Below are positions 49,553 through 58,515 of a stretch of DNA of 64,000 bases, piece after piece. Position 1 is the first letter of the stretch; every line of letters starts with the position of its first letter. This DNA is from Rhodanobacter sp. DHG33 (GTDB lineage Bacteria > Pseudomonadota > Gammaproteobacteria > Xanthomonadales > Rhodanobacteraceae). The stretch covers positions 558,001 to 622,000 of the forward strand of contig NZ_JACYXM010000001.1 of assembly GCF_014843005.1 (NCBI RefSeq). The letters run 5' to 3'. The notes beneath the pieces were generated by a model. It was not told the origin of the DNA. It did no database searches and saw only the letters and a list, made by a program, of their open reading frames with translations. Made by a program: the position numbers and the translations under genes.

Positions 49553-51634
49553 ATGAAACGCTGGTTGCTCGTTGGGTTTTCCGGCCTGCTGCTGGGCGCC
49601 GCTGGCGGCGCCATGGCCGACGAAGGCATGTGGACGCTGGACCACCTGCCGGTGAAACAGATGCAGCAACGCTACGGCTTCACTCCCACGCAGCAGTGGA
49701 TCGACCTGGTGCAGCACGCGGCAGTGCGCCTGGCGGAAGGCTGCTCCGGATCGTTCGTCTCCGCCAACGGCCTGGTGATGACCAACCACCATTGCGCCAA
49801 CAGCTGCCTTTCCCAGCTTTCCGGCACTGGCCACAACTACATGTCCGACGGCTACGTGGCGATGAAGCAGGAAGACGAGCCGAAGTGCCCCGATGTGGAG
49901 CTCAACCAGCTGGAGAAGATCACCGATGTCACCGACCAGGTGAACGCCGCGACCAGCGGCAAGCAGGGCGCCGAGCGCATCAAGGCCGAGCGCGCGGTCA
50001 GCAGCAAGCTGGAAAAGGAATGCGTCGCCGGCGATGCCAAGACCTGGCGCTGCGACGTGGTGACGCTGTACCACGGCGGCCGTTACGCGCTGTACAAGTA
50101 CCGCCGCTACCAGGACGTGCGCCTGGTATTCGCGCCGGAGCAGAGCATCGCCTTCTTCGGCGGCGATCCCGACAACTTCAACTTCCCGCGCTACGACCTC
50201 GACGTCACCTTCTTCCGCGCCTACGTCGACAACAAGCCGGCGAAGACCCCGCAGTTCCTGCAGTTCGATCCGCACGGGCCCAAGGCCGGCGAGATGACCT
50301 TCGTCGTCGGCAACCCCGGCTCGACCCAGCGCGAGACGCCCTGGCTGCAGCTGTCGGCCATGCGCGACGACATGCTGATCCCGTTCTACGGCTACCTGTC
50401 CGACCTGCGCGGCGTACTGTGGCAGTACGGCCGTGCCGGCGCGCAGCAGGCCAAGGAAGCACAGGACATGCAGTTCGGCATCGAGAACACGCTGAAGGTG
50501 TTCAACGGCTGGCTGGAAACGCTCACCAACGAAAGCTTCATCGCGCAGAAGCAGCAGGACGACGCCGCGCTGCGCGACTGGATCGCCGCCGACCCGGCGC
50601 GCCGCGCGAAATACGGCGATCCGTGGGCCGACCTGGCCAAGGCCCAGCAACGCGGCAAAGAACTGCAGGACCGCTACAACATGATCGCCGGCGGCCGCGG
50701 CTTCGGCGTGGGCACCGAGTTGTTCGCCGATGCGATGACCCTGGTGCGCGGCGCCGCCCAGCGCGCCAAGCCCGATGCCGAACGCCTGCCGCAGTACCGC
50801 GATGCCAACCTGCCCGCGGTGGAGCAGTCGCTGGAAGCGAAGGTGCCGGTGTACCCCGAGTTCGAACGCACCATGATGGCCTGGTCGATGGAGAAGATGC
50901 GCCAGATCCTCGGCGCCGACGACGCCTTCGTGCACCAGACGCTGGGCAAGCAGTCGCCCGACGAACTGGCCACCACGCTGGTGAACGGCACCAAGCTCGC
51001 CGACCCGGCGGTGCGCAAGCAGCTGTGGGACGGTGGCGAGAAGGCCATCGAAGCATCCACCGATCCGATGATCATGTTCGTACGCGGGATCGAACCCACC
51101 GCGACCCAGCTGCGCAAGCAGTACGAGGATGAGGTGCAGGCGCCCACCACCAAAGCCGACGAGGCGATCGCCCAGGCCCGCTTCGCGCGCGAAGGCACCA
51201 GCAACTACCCCGACGCCACCTTCACCCTGCGCCTGTCGTACGGCAAGGTGGCCGGCTGGAAGGAAGGCGACCATGAAGTGCCGCCGTTCACCGACTTCGC
51301 CGGCGCCTACAACCGCGCCACCGGCGCCGACCCGTTCAAGCTGCCGGACAGCTGGATCAAGGCGAAGGGCTCGCTGGATCTGTCCACGCCGTTCGACTTC
51401 GTCACCGACAACGACATCATCGGCGGCAACTCCGGCAGCCCGGTGATCGATCGCGACGGGCATGCGGTGGGCCTGGTCTTCGACGGCAACATCCATTCCA
51501 TCGGCGGCGACTTCGTTTACGACGGCAGCAACAACCGCACGGTGGCGGTGGACACCGCCGCCTTGATGGAAGCGGTCCGCAAGATCTACGGGCTGCCGCG
51601 ACTGGCGGACGAACTGGCCAACGGGCATCTGTGA
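49553..51634 (+). CDS. S46-family dipeptidyl-peptidase (DPP7/DPP11 type)
   Basis: 693 residues, exported by a signal peptide (1-22, AMA-D). Serine-peptidase residues of family S46 are visible: the His in TNHHC (residues 79-80), an Asp in the FFGGDPDNFNFPRYDLD region and Ser627 in GGNSGSPV. These enzymes remove N-terminal dipeptides in the periplasm and are common in Xanthomonadales and Bacteroidetes. The specificity region around FDGNIHSIGGDFVYDG has Gly rather than an Arg, which suggests DPP7-like (hydrophobic) rather than DPP11-like (acidic) preference, but this needs alignment. GGAGG is seven bases before the ATG. Confidence 0.93.
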   Translation: MKRWLLVGFSGLLLGAAGGAMADEGMWTLDHLPVKQMQQRYGFTPTQQWIDLVQHAAVRLAEGCSGSFVSANGLVMTNHHCANSCLSQLSGTGHNYMSDGYVAMKQEDEPKCPDVELNQLEKITDVTDQVNAATSGKQGAERIKAERAVSSKLEKECVAGDAKTWRCDVVTLYHGGRYALYKYRRYQDVRLVFAPEQSIAFFGGDPDNFNFPRYDLDVTFFRAYVDNKPAKTPQFLQFDPHGPKAGEMTFVVGNPGSTQRETPWLQLSAMRDDMLIPFYGYLSDLRGVLWQYGRAGAQQAKEAQDMQFGIENTLKVFNGWLETLTNESFIAQKQQDDAALRDWIAADPARRAKYGDPWADLAKAQQRGKELQDRYNMIAGGRGFGVGTELFADAMTLVRGAAQRAKPDAERLPQYRDANLPAVEQSLEAKVPVYPEFERTMMAWSMEKMRQILGADDAFVHQTLGKQSPDELATTLVNGTKLADPAVRKQLWDGGEKAIEASTDPMIMFVRGIEPTATQLRKQYEDEVQAPTTKADEAIAQARFAREGTSNYPDATFTLRLSYGKVAGWKEGDHEVPPFTDFAGAYNRATGADPFKLPDSWIKAKGSLDLSTPFDFVTDNDIIGGNSGSPVIDRDGHAVGLVFDGNIHSIGGDFVYDGSNNRTVAVDTAALMEAVRKIYGLPRLADELANGHL

Positions 51635-51680
51635 CACCCGCCGGTGCGCGGGCTGGTACCGCGCACCGGTCTGAAGCATC

Positions 51681-51806
51681 TCTTTGCGATCGTCCTTGAT
51701 CGCGAGGATCAAACGGGCGGCCATCCATGGCCGCACTCTTCATTCTTTGCGATCGTCCTTGATCGTGAAGATCAAATGGGCGGCCATCCATGGCTGCACT
51801 CTTCAA
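51681..51806. repeat. Two tandem 63-bp palindromic repeats
   Basis: Units 51681-51743 and 51744-51806 are near-identical, starting TCTTTGCGATCGTCCTTGAT. Each contains a TGATC...GATCA mini-hairpin and the GGCCATCCATGG(C/T)C palindrome, also found inside ilvE (8661-8715). They follow the S46 peptidase gene. Confidence 0.9.
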
Positions 51807-51814
51807 CAAAAACG

Positions 51815-51839
51815 CGAAGGGCGCCGCTGGCGCCCTTCG
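51815..51839. terminator. Bidirectional Rho-independent terminator
   Basis: CGAAGGGCGCC (51815-51825) and GGCGCCCTTCG (51829-51839) form a perfect 11-bp stem with a 3-nt loop. TTCTTTC follows on the plus strand and CGTTTTTGTTG on the minus strand. It serves the convergent S46 peptidase and lipoprotein genes. Confidence 0.9.
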
Positions 51840-51866
51840 TTCTTTCTCACGACGGCAAGGTGCGGC

Positions 51867-52268
51867 TCAGTTGCCCTTGACCGGGAAGGTCTGCGCGCCG
51901 CCACCCTGCGGCGGCTGGGGCTGTCCCGGCGCGTTGGCGGGCTGGATGACGCGCGAGCCGCACTGGTAGGCACCCCAGGGCTGCGAGCCGTCGCTGGGGT
52001 CGGCCAGTGGCTTGATGGTGTCCGCGTGCATGGTGGCGGCCTCGTTGCGCGCCATCACCTGCAGCTCGTCGCGCACCTTGATGTCGTTGCGGTCCACCGG
52101 ACCTACGTGATCCATCACCGAGACGGTGATCTTGCCGAGATCGCGGCAACCCGAAACGTCGCCGTTCCATGCCGTGCGCACGTTCTGCGAGGCCGGCGTG
52201 GGGTTGATGCCCCAGGTGCAGGCGCCGAGCAACAGGGCGGGAACGATCAACAGCACGGTCTTGCGCAT
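51867..52268 (-). CDS. DUF4156-like lipoprotein
   Basis: 133 residues beginning MRKTVLLIVPALLLGACTWG, a lipoprotein signal with Cys17. The body (GCRDLGKITVSV, RDELQVMARNEAATMHADTI, WGAYQC) resembles DUF4156 proteins, short outer-membrane lipoproteins of unknown role. The tail is Pro/Gln/Gly-rich. ATG 52268 is the only start that gives a signal; the longer frame is rejected. Confidence 0.75.
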   Translation of the reverse strand: MRKTVLLIVPALLLGACTWGINPTPASQNVRTAWNGDVSGCRDLGKITVSVMDHVGPVDRNDIKVRDELQVMARNEAATMHADTIKPLADPSDGSQPWGAYQCGSRVIQPANAPGQPQPPQGGGAQTFPVKGN

Positions 52269-52590
52269 TGGACGACTCCGAAGTCGGAATGAAGAAAGGC
52301 CGGACGGCGAACCGTCCGGCCTCCATGCTAACGCGCGATGCTTGACCGCGTCTGTACGCGCGCCAGGGCCGCCGGGCGCGCCCTCGGCGCCAAGCGCCAA
52401 CGCTTTCCAGGGCTGAAACGCACGCCGCGACGCTTCGTTCCGCCGCAAGCCCCCGCGATCGCCCCCGGACACCCCCGGACACCCCCGGCAACTGTCCGCT
52501 TCGCCTGTCCGACCGTCCGCGGACAAACGACCCGTTGCCGGAACCCATTCTTAAATTCTTTTTATTTCAATCACTTGAAGTCTGTTTTCG
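52269..52590. other. Intergenic region upstream of the twin peptides
   Basis: No gene supported. It contains three direct CCCCGGACAC-type repeats (about 52462-52490) and then an abrupt AT-rich segment (about 52545-52590, TTAAATTC, TTTTATTTCAATC) just upstream of the sigma-54 promoter, a plausible site for an enhancer-binding protein or IHF. Confidence 0.5.
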
Positions 52591-52592
52591 GC

Positions 52593-52609
52593 TTGGCACG
52601 CGGATTGCT
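52593..52609 (+). promoter_or_regulatory. Sigma-54 (RpoN) promoter
   Basis: TTGGCACG-N4-TTGCT (52593-52609) matches the sigma-54 -24/-12 consensus TGGCACG-N4-TTGCW at every position, with GG and GC correctly spaced. Transcription would start near 52620, about 35 bp before the first twin-peptide ATG. Such promoters need an ATP-using activator. Confidence 0.85.
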
Positions 52610-52653
52610 CTGAGATAACTGCGGAAACAACCCACCCAAGTCGGAGAGACGCC

Positions 52654-52857
52654 ATGAAATACGAGAACCTGATGTTGCGCGGCCTGTTCGCTGCCTGCCT
52701 GCTGGTCTGCACCTCGGTGCTGGGTTCGATGCTGATGGCCTTCCCTGCAGCCGCCCAAGGGGCCGCTTCCGGCAGCGTCACCAGCGCCCTGCTGGCCAGC
52801 CCCGCTCACTGCGCCCTGCCTGCCGATGGCGTGATCTGCCCGCGCCTGCCGGGCTGA
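52654..52857 (+). CDS. Twin small secreted/membrane peptide, copy 1
   Basis: 67 residues. The first 35 form a signal-like or membrane segment ([20 protein letters not shown], ending FPAAAQ), leaving about 32 mature residues (GAASGSVTSALLASPAHCAL) with two cysteines (HCAL, ICPR). CGGAGAG precedes the ATG. The N-terminal 26 residues are almost the same as those of the next gene, so the pair arose by duplication. No known family. It lies directly behind the sigma-54 promoter. Confidence 0.75.
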   Translation: MKYENLMLRGLFAACLLVCTSVLGSMLMAFPAAAQGAASGSVTSALLASPAHCALPADGVICPRLPG

Positions 52858-52899
52858 GCCCACCCTTCCCATCACGACTTACTTCCCGAGGAGATCGCC

Positions 52900-53067
52900 A
52901 TGAAATACGAAACCCTGATGCTCAGCACCCTGTTCGCCGCCTGCCTGCTGGTCTGCACTTCGGTGCTGGGCTCGATGCTGGTCACCCAGCCGGCCAACGC
53001 CCATGCCGTAGCGACCACCAGCAGCGCCTGCACGACGATTTCGTCCTGCGCAGCGGTGCGCGGCTGA
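52900..53067 (+). CDS. Twin small secreted/membrane peptide, copy 2
   Basis: 55 residues, too short for routine prediction. [20 protein letters not shown] repeats the start of copy 1, then [16 protein letters not shown] looks like a signal-peptidase site, leaving about 19 residues with two cysteines (SACTTISSC). GAGGAGAT is a strong ribosome site. It is 42 bp after copy 1 and presumably on the same transcript. The DNA of both start regions is also conserved (ATGAAATACGA). Confidence 0.7.
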   Translation: MKYETLMLSTLFAACLLVCTSVLGSMLVTQPANAHAVATTSSACTTISSCAAVRG

Positions 53068-53116
53068 TCGCCGGCACGATTGGCCTGCGTGCCCCCGCGC
53101 ACGCGATAATCGCCGG

Positions 53117-53584
53117 ATGCTGCATGTCATCCTGTTCCGTCCCGAAATTCCGCCGAACACCGGCAACGCCATCCGCCTGTGCGCCAACACCGGCGCCACA
53201 CTGCACCTGATCCGCCCCCTGGGCTTCGAGCTGGACGATGCGCGCCTGCGCCGCGCCGGCCTCGACTATCACGAATACGCCCGCGTGAAGGTGCACGACA
53301 GCCTCGACGATTGCCTCGCCACCATCGGCCGGCCACGCGTGTTCGCCTTCACCACCCGCGGCCACGTGCGTCATGTCGATGTGGACTACACCGACGGTGA
53401 CGCGCTGCTGTTCGGCTGCGAAACCGCCGGCCTGCCGGGCGACGTGCTGGACACTATCCCCGAAGCGCAGCGGCTGCGCCTGCCGATGCAGCCGGGCAGC
53501 CGCAGCCTCAACCTTTCCAATACCGTCGCCGTGGCGGTGTACGAGGCGTGGCGGCAACTCGGGTTCGATGGCGCGGGCGCATAG
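53117..53584 (+). CDS. trmL: tRNA (cytidine(34)-2'-O)-methyltransferase
   Basis: TrmL (155 residues) methylates the wobble 2'-O of tRNA-Leu isoacceptors with SAM. It is a minimal SPOUT enzyme: [21 protein letters not shown] at the N-terminus and the trefoil-knot motifs [16 protein letters not shown] and [26 protein letters not shown] at the C-terminus. Length and motifs are standard. The ATG at 53117 opens the family sequence directly. ubiJ follows 49 bp later. Confidence 0.95.
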   Translation: MLHVILFRPEIPPNTGNAIRLCANTGATLHLIRPLGFELDDARLRRAGLDYHEYARVKVHDSLDDCLATIGRPRVFAFTTRGHVRHVDVDYTDGDALLFGCETAGLPGDVLDTIPEAQRLRLPMQPGSRSLNLSNTVAVAVYEAWRQLGFDGAGA

Positions 53585-53633
53585 AAACGATCCCGCAGGC
53601 AACAGGCGGCGGTCACGCCGCTACAATCACGCG

Positions 53634-54308
53634 ATGACCTCGCCCATCCCCAACGCCTGGCTGCCCACGCCGCTGCGCAAGCTCGCCGGACGCGCGCTGG
53701 AAACCGCGCTCAACCACACGCTGTCGCTGGACCCCGACACACAGCAGAAGCTCGCCGGCATGAACGGCCGCCGCGTACTGCTGCATCTGCGCGGGCCGGA
53801 ACTGGCACTGGCCGTGACCGTGGAAGACGGCCGCCTGCGCGTCGGGCCACCGGACGATGGCGAAACCGCCGCCAGCACGCTGCGCGTGGCGGCCACGCCG
53901 GGCAGCCTGCTGGCGATGGCGCTGCGTCGCGGCGACGACGGCGTGGCGCCGGGCAAGGTGGAGATCGCCGGCGACGCCGACCTCGCGCGGCGGCTGGAAA
54001 AACTCGCCTCGCAATTCGCTCCCGATTTCGAGGAAGCTTTCGCGCGCACCTTCGGCGACGTGCTCGGCGTGCCGCTGGCGCGTGCCGTGCGCAAGGCGCT
54101 GGTGCATGCGAAGGAAACTGCCGGCCATCTCACCGAGGACGGTGCCGCCTGGCTGCGCGACGAATCGCGCATCGCGCTGGCGCCCGGCGAGGCGGAAGCC
54201 TTCCTCGACGGCGTGGACACGCTGCGCGAGCGCAGCGAGCGGCTGGAGGCCAGACTGGCCAGACTGGAAGCACGCCTCAAGGGCACGCGCAAAGGAGTCG
54301 GCGCGTGA
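53634..54308 (+). CDS. ubiJ: Ubiquinone biosynthesis accessory factor (SCP2 domain)
   Basis: 224 residues. The N-terminal SCP2-like lipid-binding domain (about 10-115; [35 protein letters not shown]) and a helical coiled-coil C-terminus ([20 protein letters not shown], about 190-215) are those of UbiJ, which helps assemble the ubiquinone-synthesis complex. Immediate coupling to ubiB (GTGA overlap) confirms the identity. ATG 53634 is chosen; the longer frame upstream is a shadow of trmL. Confidence 0.9.
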   Translation: MTSPIPNAWLPTPLRKLAGRALETALNHTLSLDPDTQQKLAGMNGRRVLLHLRGPELALAVTVEDGRLRVGPPDDGETAASTLRVAATPGSLLAMALRRGDDGVAPGKVEIAGDADLARRLEKLASQFAPDFEEAFARTFGDVLGVPLARAVRKALVHAKETAGHLTEDGAAWLRDESRIALAPGEAEAFLDGVDTLRERSERLEARLARLEARLKGTRKGVGA

Positions 54309-55954
54309 CCTCGCTTGCCGTCGTTCCGCGCCTGCTGCGCGTCGCCGTCGTGCTGCTGCGCTACCGGCTCGACGAGCTGGTGGACGCCGCCCACCTGTTC
54401 CGCCCGCTGAAGCTGGTGCGCCCGCTGCTGGGCCGCCCTGCCGTGGACGTGCGCAACCTGCCGCGCGGCGCGCGACTGCGGCTTGCGCTCACCGCGCTGG
54501 GGCCGATCTTCGTCAAGGCCGGCCAGGTGCTGTCCACGCGCCGCGACCTCGTGCCTGGAGACATCGCCGACGAGCTGGCGCTGCTGCAGGACCAGGTGCC
54601 GCCGTTCCCCGGTGGCGAAGCGCGCGCCATCGTCGAGCGCGAGCTGAAAGCGCCCATCGGCAGCCTGTACGCCTATTTCGACGAGACACCGCTGGCTTCC
54701 GCCTCCATCGCGCAGGTGCACGCCGCCACGCTGCCCGACGGCCATGCCGTGGTGGTGAAGGTGCTGCGTCCCGGCATCGACGCGCAAATCGCGCGCGACG
54801 TGAAGCTGCTGCAATCGCTGGGTGCGCTGGCGAACCGCTGGCACCCCAACGCCGACAAGATCCGCCCGCTGGACGTAGTGGCCGAAGTCGAGAAGATGCT
54901 GGAGAACGAGCTGGACCTGCAGCGCGAAGGCGCCAGCGCCAGCCTGCTCCGCCGCAACTTCGCCAGCGGCGTCGACCTCTACGTGCCCGAGGTGTACTGG
55001 GACCTGACCGCGCAGCGCGTGCTCACGCTGGAACGCGTGCACGGCATCAGCAGCGACGACGTCGCCGCCATCGATGCCGCCGGCATCGACCGCAAGGCAC
55101 TCGCCGCCAAGGGCGTGCGGGTGTTCTACGAACAGGTGTTCCGCGACAACTTCTTCCACGCCGACGCCCACCCCGGCAACATCTGGGTCGACGCCACGCG
55201 TCCCACCGAACCGCGCTTCATCGCGCTGGACTTCGGCATCATGGGTTCGCTGCCCGAGGCCGACCAGTACTGGCTGGCGCAGAACTTCATCGCGTTGTTC
55301 GAACGCGACTACGCGCGCATCGCCAAGCTGCATGTCGATGCCGGCTGGATGCCTTCCACCGTGCGGCTGGACGAACTGGAAGCCGCCGTGCGCACGGTGT
55401 GCGAACCCTATTTCACCCGCCCGCTGTCGCAGATCTCGCTGGCCGAACTGGTGGTGAAGCTGTTCCAGACCGCGCGCCGCTTCGAGCTGACCCTGCAGCC
55501 GCAGCTGATCCTGCTGCAAAAGACCCTGCTCAACATCGAAGGCGTGGGCCGCATGCTCGATCCCGAGATCGACATCTGGGCAGTGGCGCATCCGGTGCTC
55601 AAGCGCATCCTGCGCGAGCGCTATAGCCCGCTGCGCACCCTGCGCGAAGTGCGCAGGCGGCTGCCCGAATGGTTCCACCTCGCGCCGCAGCTTCCCGAGC
55701 TGGTGCGCGATTCGCTGGAACGCATCGCCCAGGGCGAACACCGCCTGCTCGCCGATGTGGACACGCTCAGCCATCAGCGCCACCTCATGCGCCGGTTGCT
55801 GCGCATGATCGCGTGCAGCGCGTTCGGCGCCACGCTGATCCTCTGCGCCACCCTGTTGTGGGCGCTGGCGCCGCAGCATGGCTTCTGGCTGCCGGCCGGC
55901 ATGGGCGTGGCCGGCGTCGCGGCGTTCGCCTTCGGCTGGTGGCGCCGTTCCTGA
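54305..55954 (+). CDS. ubiB: Ubiquinone biosynthesis kinase-like protein UbiB
   Basis: 549 residues of the ABC1/ADCK/UbiB atypical kinase family. The KxGQ motif [14 protein letters not shown] (about residue 77), the Ala-rich loop [15 protein letters not shown], the nucleotide Lys in VVVKVLRPG, and the catalytic [13 protein letters not shown] and ALDFGIMG (about 280-310) are all present. Two C-terminal membrane helices (about 500-545) anchor it in the inner membrane. GTG 54305 overlaps the ubiJ stop. ubiE is not in the window. Confidence 0.95.
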   Translation: MTSLAVVPRLLRVAVVLLRYRLDELVDAAHLFRPLKLVRPLLGRPAVDVRNLPRGARLRLALTALGPIFVKAGQVLSTRRDLVPGDIADELALLQDQVPPFPGGEARAIVERELKAPIGSLYAYFDETPLASASIAQVHAATLPDGHAVVVKVLRPGIDAQIARDVKLLQSLGALANRWHPNADKIRPLDVVAEVEKMLENELDLQREGASASLLRRNFASGVDLYVPEVYWDLTAQRVLTLERVHGISSDDVAAIDAAGIDRKALAAKGVRVFYEQVFRDNFFHADAHPGNIWVDATRPTEPRFIALDFGIMGSLPEADQYWLAQNFIALFERDYARIAKLHVDAGWMPSTVRLDELEAAVRTVCEPYFTRPLSQISLAELVVKLFQTARRFELTLQPQLILLQKTLLNIEGVGRMLDPEIDIWAVAHPVLKRILRERYSPLRTLREVRRRLPEWFHLAPQLPELVRDSLERIAQGEHRLLADVDTLSHQRHLMRRLLRMIACSAFGATLILCATLLWALAPQHGFWLPAGMGVAGVAAFAFGWWRRS

Positions 55955-56031
55955 CTTTTCCTCCTGCTCGCGGCGGCCGAAGCGGCGACTCCGCTCCCTT
56001 GCCTGCGTGACAAGATTTCGCGACGAGATTC

Positions 56032-56754
56032 ATGTCCCCCATTGAAATCCTCCACCAGGACGACGCGCTCATCGCGGTGAACAAGCCCGCGGGTTTGCCC
56101 GTGCACCGTTCGGCGATGGTGAACGACGCCGAGCAATACCTGGTGGACGTGCTGCGCGAACAGGTGGGCGGCAACGTGTACCTCGCGCACCGCCTCGACC
56201 GTGCCACCAGCGGCGTGCTGCTGGTAGCACGCAGCAGCGACATCGCCGCTGCGCTGGGCGAGCAGTTCATGGGCCGCGATGTGCACAAGCAGTACCTTGT
56301 GGTGGTGCGCGGCTGGCCCGAACCGGGGGAAGGCGTGGTCGACTACGCGCTGCCCGGCTCGCGCGAAACCGGCCCGCGCCGCGAAGCACGCACAAGCTAC
56401 CGCCGGCTCGCCACCGTCGAGGTGCCGATCGAGCTCGGCCGCTATCCGCAACAGCGCTATGCCCTGCTGCTGGCCGAGCCGGAAACCGGCCGCTTCCGCC
56501 AGATCCGCAAGCACCTCGCGCACATCCACCATCCGGTGATCGGCGATTGCCAGCACGGCCGTGGCGACCACAACCGCCTCTACAAGCAGCACTTCGCCTG
56601 CCATCGCATGCTGCTGCACGCGTGGAAGCTGGATTTCAGGCACCCGGTGAGCGGCGCGGCGATGACGCTGCAGGCGCCGCTGGATCACGAATACGCCGGT
56701 GTTCTCGAACGCTTCGGCTGGACGCTACCCGTACCCACGGTGCGTTCGGCCTGA
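56032..56754 (+). CDS. truC: tRNA pseudouridine(65) synthase
   Basis: A 240-residue RluA-family pseudouridine synthase with catalytic D56 in AHRLDRATSGVLLVA. The later GRFRQIRKHLAHIHHPVIGDCQHGRGDHNRLYKQHF is the TruC-specific segment, which separates it from RluA/C/D. It lacks an S4 domain, as expected. The gene is isolated by 77 bp from ubiB on the same strand. Confidence 0.93.
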   Translation: MSPIEILHQDDALIAVNKPAGLPVHRSAMVNDAEQYLVDVLREQVGGNVYLAHRLDRATSGVLLVARSSDIAAALGEQFMGRDVHKQYLVVVRGWPEPGEGVVDYALPGSRETGPRREARTSYRRLATVEVPIELGRYPQQRYALLLAEPETGRFRQIRKHLAHIHHPVIGDCQHGRGDHNRLYKQHFACHRMLLHAWKLDFRHPVSGAAMTLQAPLDHEYAGVLERFGWTLPVPTVRSA

Positions 56755-56851
56755 GCGCTGCGGACAGCGTCGAAGGACGGGATGCGCGAACCATCGGTGC
56801 GATGGCCGCCCGAACGGACTCACGACCCGCGCCATCCCCTACACTCCGCGC

Positions 56852-57274
56852 ATGCTGACCATCAGCCGCACCCTTGCCCTGCCCGAATCCGAACTGGTCG
56901 AGCGCTTCCTGCGCGCCGACGGCCCGGGCGGCCAGCACGTGAACCGCACCGAGAGCGCGGTGGAGCTGCGTTTCGACGTGGCGCGCTCGCCCACCCTGCC
57001 GGAGCCGTTGCGCGAACGTCTGCTGGCGCGGCGCGACCGTCGCCTCACCGACGACGGCGTGCTGGTGATCCAGGCGCGCCGCTTCCGCGACCAGGGCCGC
57101 AACCGCGAGGACGCGCGCGAACGGCTGGTCGAAATCGTCCGCGCCGCGCAGGTGGTGCCAAAGAAGCGCGTAGCCACCAAGCCCACGCGCGCCTCGAAGG
57201 AGCGCCGCCTCGCCGGCAAGCAGCAGCGCGGCAAACTGAAGCAACTGCGCGCGAAGAAGCCGGGACTCGAATGA
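56852..57274 (+). CDS. arfB: Alternative ribosome-rescue hydrolase ArfB
   Basis: 140 residues. The release-factor GGQ motif is at residues 26-28 (ADGPGGQHVNRTESAVELRFD), and the C-terminal tail is Lys/Arg-rich (SKERRLAGKQQRGKLKQLRAKK), as in ArfB/YaeJ, which hydrolyses peptidyl-tRNA on ribosomes stalled without a stop codon and plugs the tail into the mRNA channel. ATG 56852 gives the correct family start. Its stop overlaps the next gene (ATGA). Confidence 0.94.
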   Translation: MLTISRTLALPESELVERFLRADGPGGQHVNRTESAVELRFDVARSPTLPEPLRERLLARRDRRLTDDGVLVIQARRFRDQGRNREDARERLVEIVRAAQVVPKKRVATKPTRASKERRLAGKQQRGKLKQLRAKKPGLE

Positions 57275-57867
57275 AGGGAAGCGTTCTCGCGCCGGCGCAA
57301 CTGCCGCCGCATATGCCGCACCTACGCGACGGCTGGCGCCGCAGGCTGTGCCGCAACGTGCTGCAGCTGTGCGGCTGGAGCCTGGTCGGCAATTTCCCCG
57401 ACGTGCCGAAGCTGGTGCTGATCGCCGCACCGCATTCCTCGTGGTGGGACGGCATCTGGGGCCTGCTGATGAAGGCCGCGATCGGCGCCGACGTGCACTT
57501 CATGGCCAAGCGCGAACTGTTCCGCGGCCCGCTGGGCGCGCTGCTCGTCAAGCTCGGCGGCATCCCCATCAATCGCGGCGCCGCTGCAGGCATGGTCGAA
57601 CAGACGATCGACCGCTTCGGTCGCGAGTCCACGCTGTGGCTGGGCATCGCGCCCGAAGGCACGCGCCGCCACATGCCGCGCTGGAAAACCGGCTTCTGGC
57701 GCATCGCCCACGGTGCCGGCGTGCCGGTGTTTCCCGTCGCCTTCAACTACCCCGACAAGACCATCCGGCTCGGCCCCTTGCTCGACACCACCGACGACAT
57801 GGCGGCCGACATCGAACGGCTGCGCGCGTTCTATGCGCCGTTCCAGGGCAAGTACCACGGAATATGA
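57271..57867 (+). CDS. PlsC-like lysophospholipid acyltransferase
   Basis: 198 residues. The acyltransferase motifs are APHSSWWDG (a His-x4-Asp block near residue 54), the following FMAKRELFRGPLGALLVKLGGIPINRG and the glycerol-phosphate-binding APEGTRRHM (about residue 130). The N-terminus is short with one weak hydrophobic stretch. It belongs to the 1-acylglycerol-3-phosphate acyltransferase superfamily; the exact acceptor is unknown. ATGA overlap with arfB and a 4-bp gap to the LysE-type gene make a three-gene unit. Confidence 0.88.
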   Translation: MKGSVLAPAQLPPHMPHLRDGWRRRLCRNVLQLCGWSLVGNFPDVPKLVLIAAPHSSWWDGIWGLLMKAAIGADVHFMAKRELFRGPLGALLVKLGGIPINRGAAAGMVEQTIDRFGRESTLWLGIAPEGTRRHMPRWKTGFWRIAHGAGVPVFPVAFNYPDKTIRLGPLLDTTDDMAADIERLRAFYAPFQGKYHGI

Positions 57868-57871
57868 CGCC

Positions 57872-58501
57872 ATGCTCGGCATCCAGCACTACGACGCCTT
57901 CCTGCTCGCCTGCATCGCGCTGAACCTCACACCGGGGCTCGACACGTTCTACATCCTCGCGCGCAGTGGTCGCGAAGGCCATGCGGTGGGCCTGGGCGCC
58001 GCCTTGGGCATCAACGCCGGCTGCGTGGTGCATACGCTGGCCGCCGTGCTCGGCCTGTCGGCGCTGCTGATGACTTCGGCGCTGGCTTTCGCGGTGCTGA
58101 AATACCTCGGCGCGGCCTACCTGGTATGGATCGGCCTGCGCATGCTGCTCAGTCGGCAGCACGAACGCAGGCCGACACAAACGCGCGGCACCGGCTTCGT
58201 CGCCGCGTTCCGCCAGGGCATGCTCACCAACGTGCTGAACCCGAAGGTGGCGCTGTTCTACCTTGCCTTCCTGCCGCAGTTCGTTTCGCTGCGTGCGCTC
58301 CATCCGCAACTCGGCTTGCTTGTGCTGGGCGCCAGCTTCATCGCCACCGGGCTTGTCTGGTCGATGGTGCTGGCCATGGCGGGTGGGCGCATCCACCGCC
58401 TGCTGCAACGCAAGCAGCAGGTCGGACAGTGGATGGACCGCGTCTGCGGCGTGGTGCTGCTGGGCTTCGGCCTGAAGCTGGCGTTGCAACGGCAAGGCTG
58501 A
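57872..58501 (+). CDS. LysE/RhtB-family amino-acid exporter
   Basis: A 209-residue inner-membrane protein with about six helices. The family start ALNLTPGLDTFYILARSGREG (residues about 16-36), the central GFVAAFRQGMLTNVLNPKVALFYLAFLPQF and a C-terminal FGLKLAL are characteristic of RhtB-type translocators. Substrates in the family are threonine, homoserine or other amino acids; the specific one cannot be told. It ends 14 bp before the convergent LysR gene. Confidence 0.9.
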   Translation: MLGIQHYDAFLLACIALNLTPGLDTFYILARSGREGHAVGLGAALGINAGCVVHTLAAVLGLSALLMTSALAFAVLKYLGAAYLVWIGLRMLLSRQHERRPTQTRGTGFVAAFRQGMLTNVLNPKVALFYLAFLPQFVSLRALHPQLGLLVLGASFIATGLVWSMVLAMAGGRIHRLLQRKQQVGQWMDRVCGVVLLGFGLKLALQRQG

Positions 58502-58515
58502 GGCTCTGCGCCCGC

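Noticed and set aside
52493-52525. GTCCGCTTCG...GTCCGCGGAC resembling the 24-nt element
   Set aside because: The loop GGGTCG is absent, spacing differs and no gene end is adjacent; similarity is limited to the GTCCGC word.
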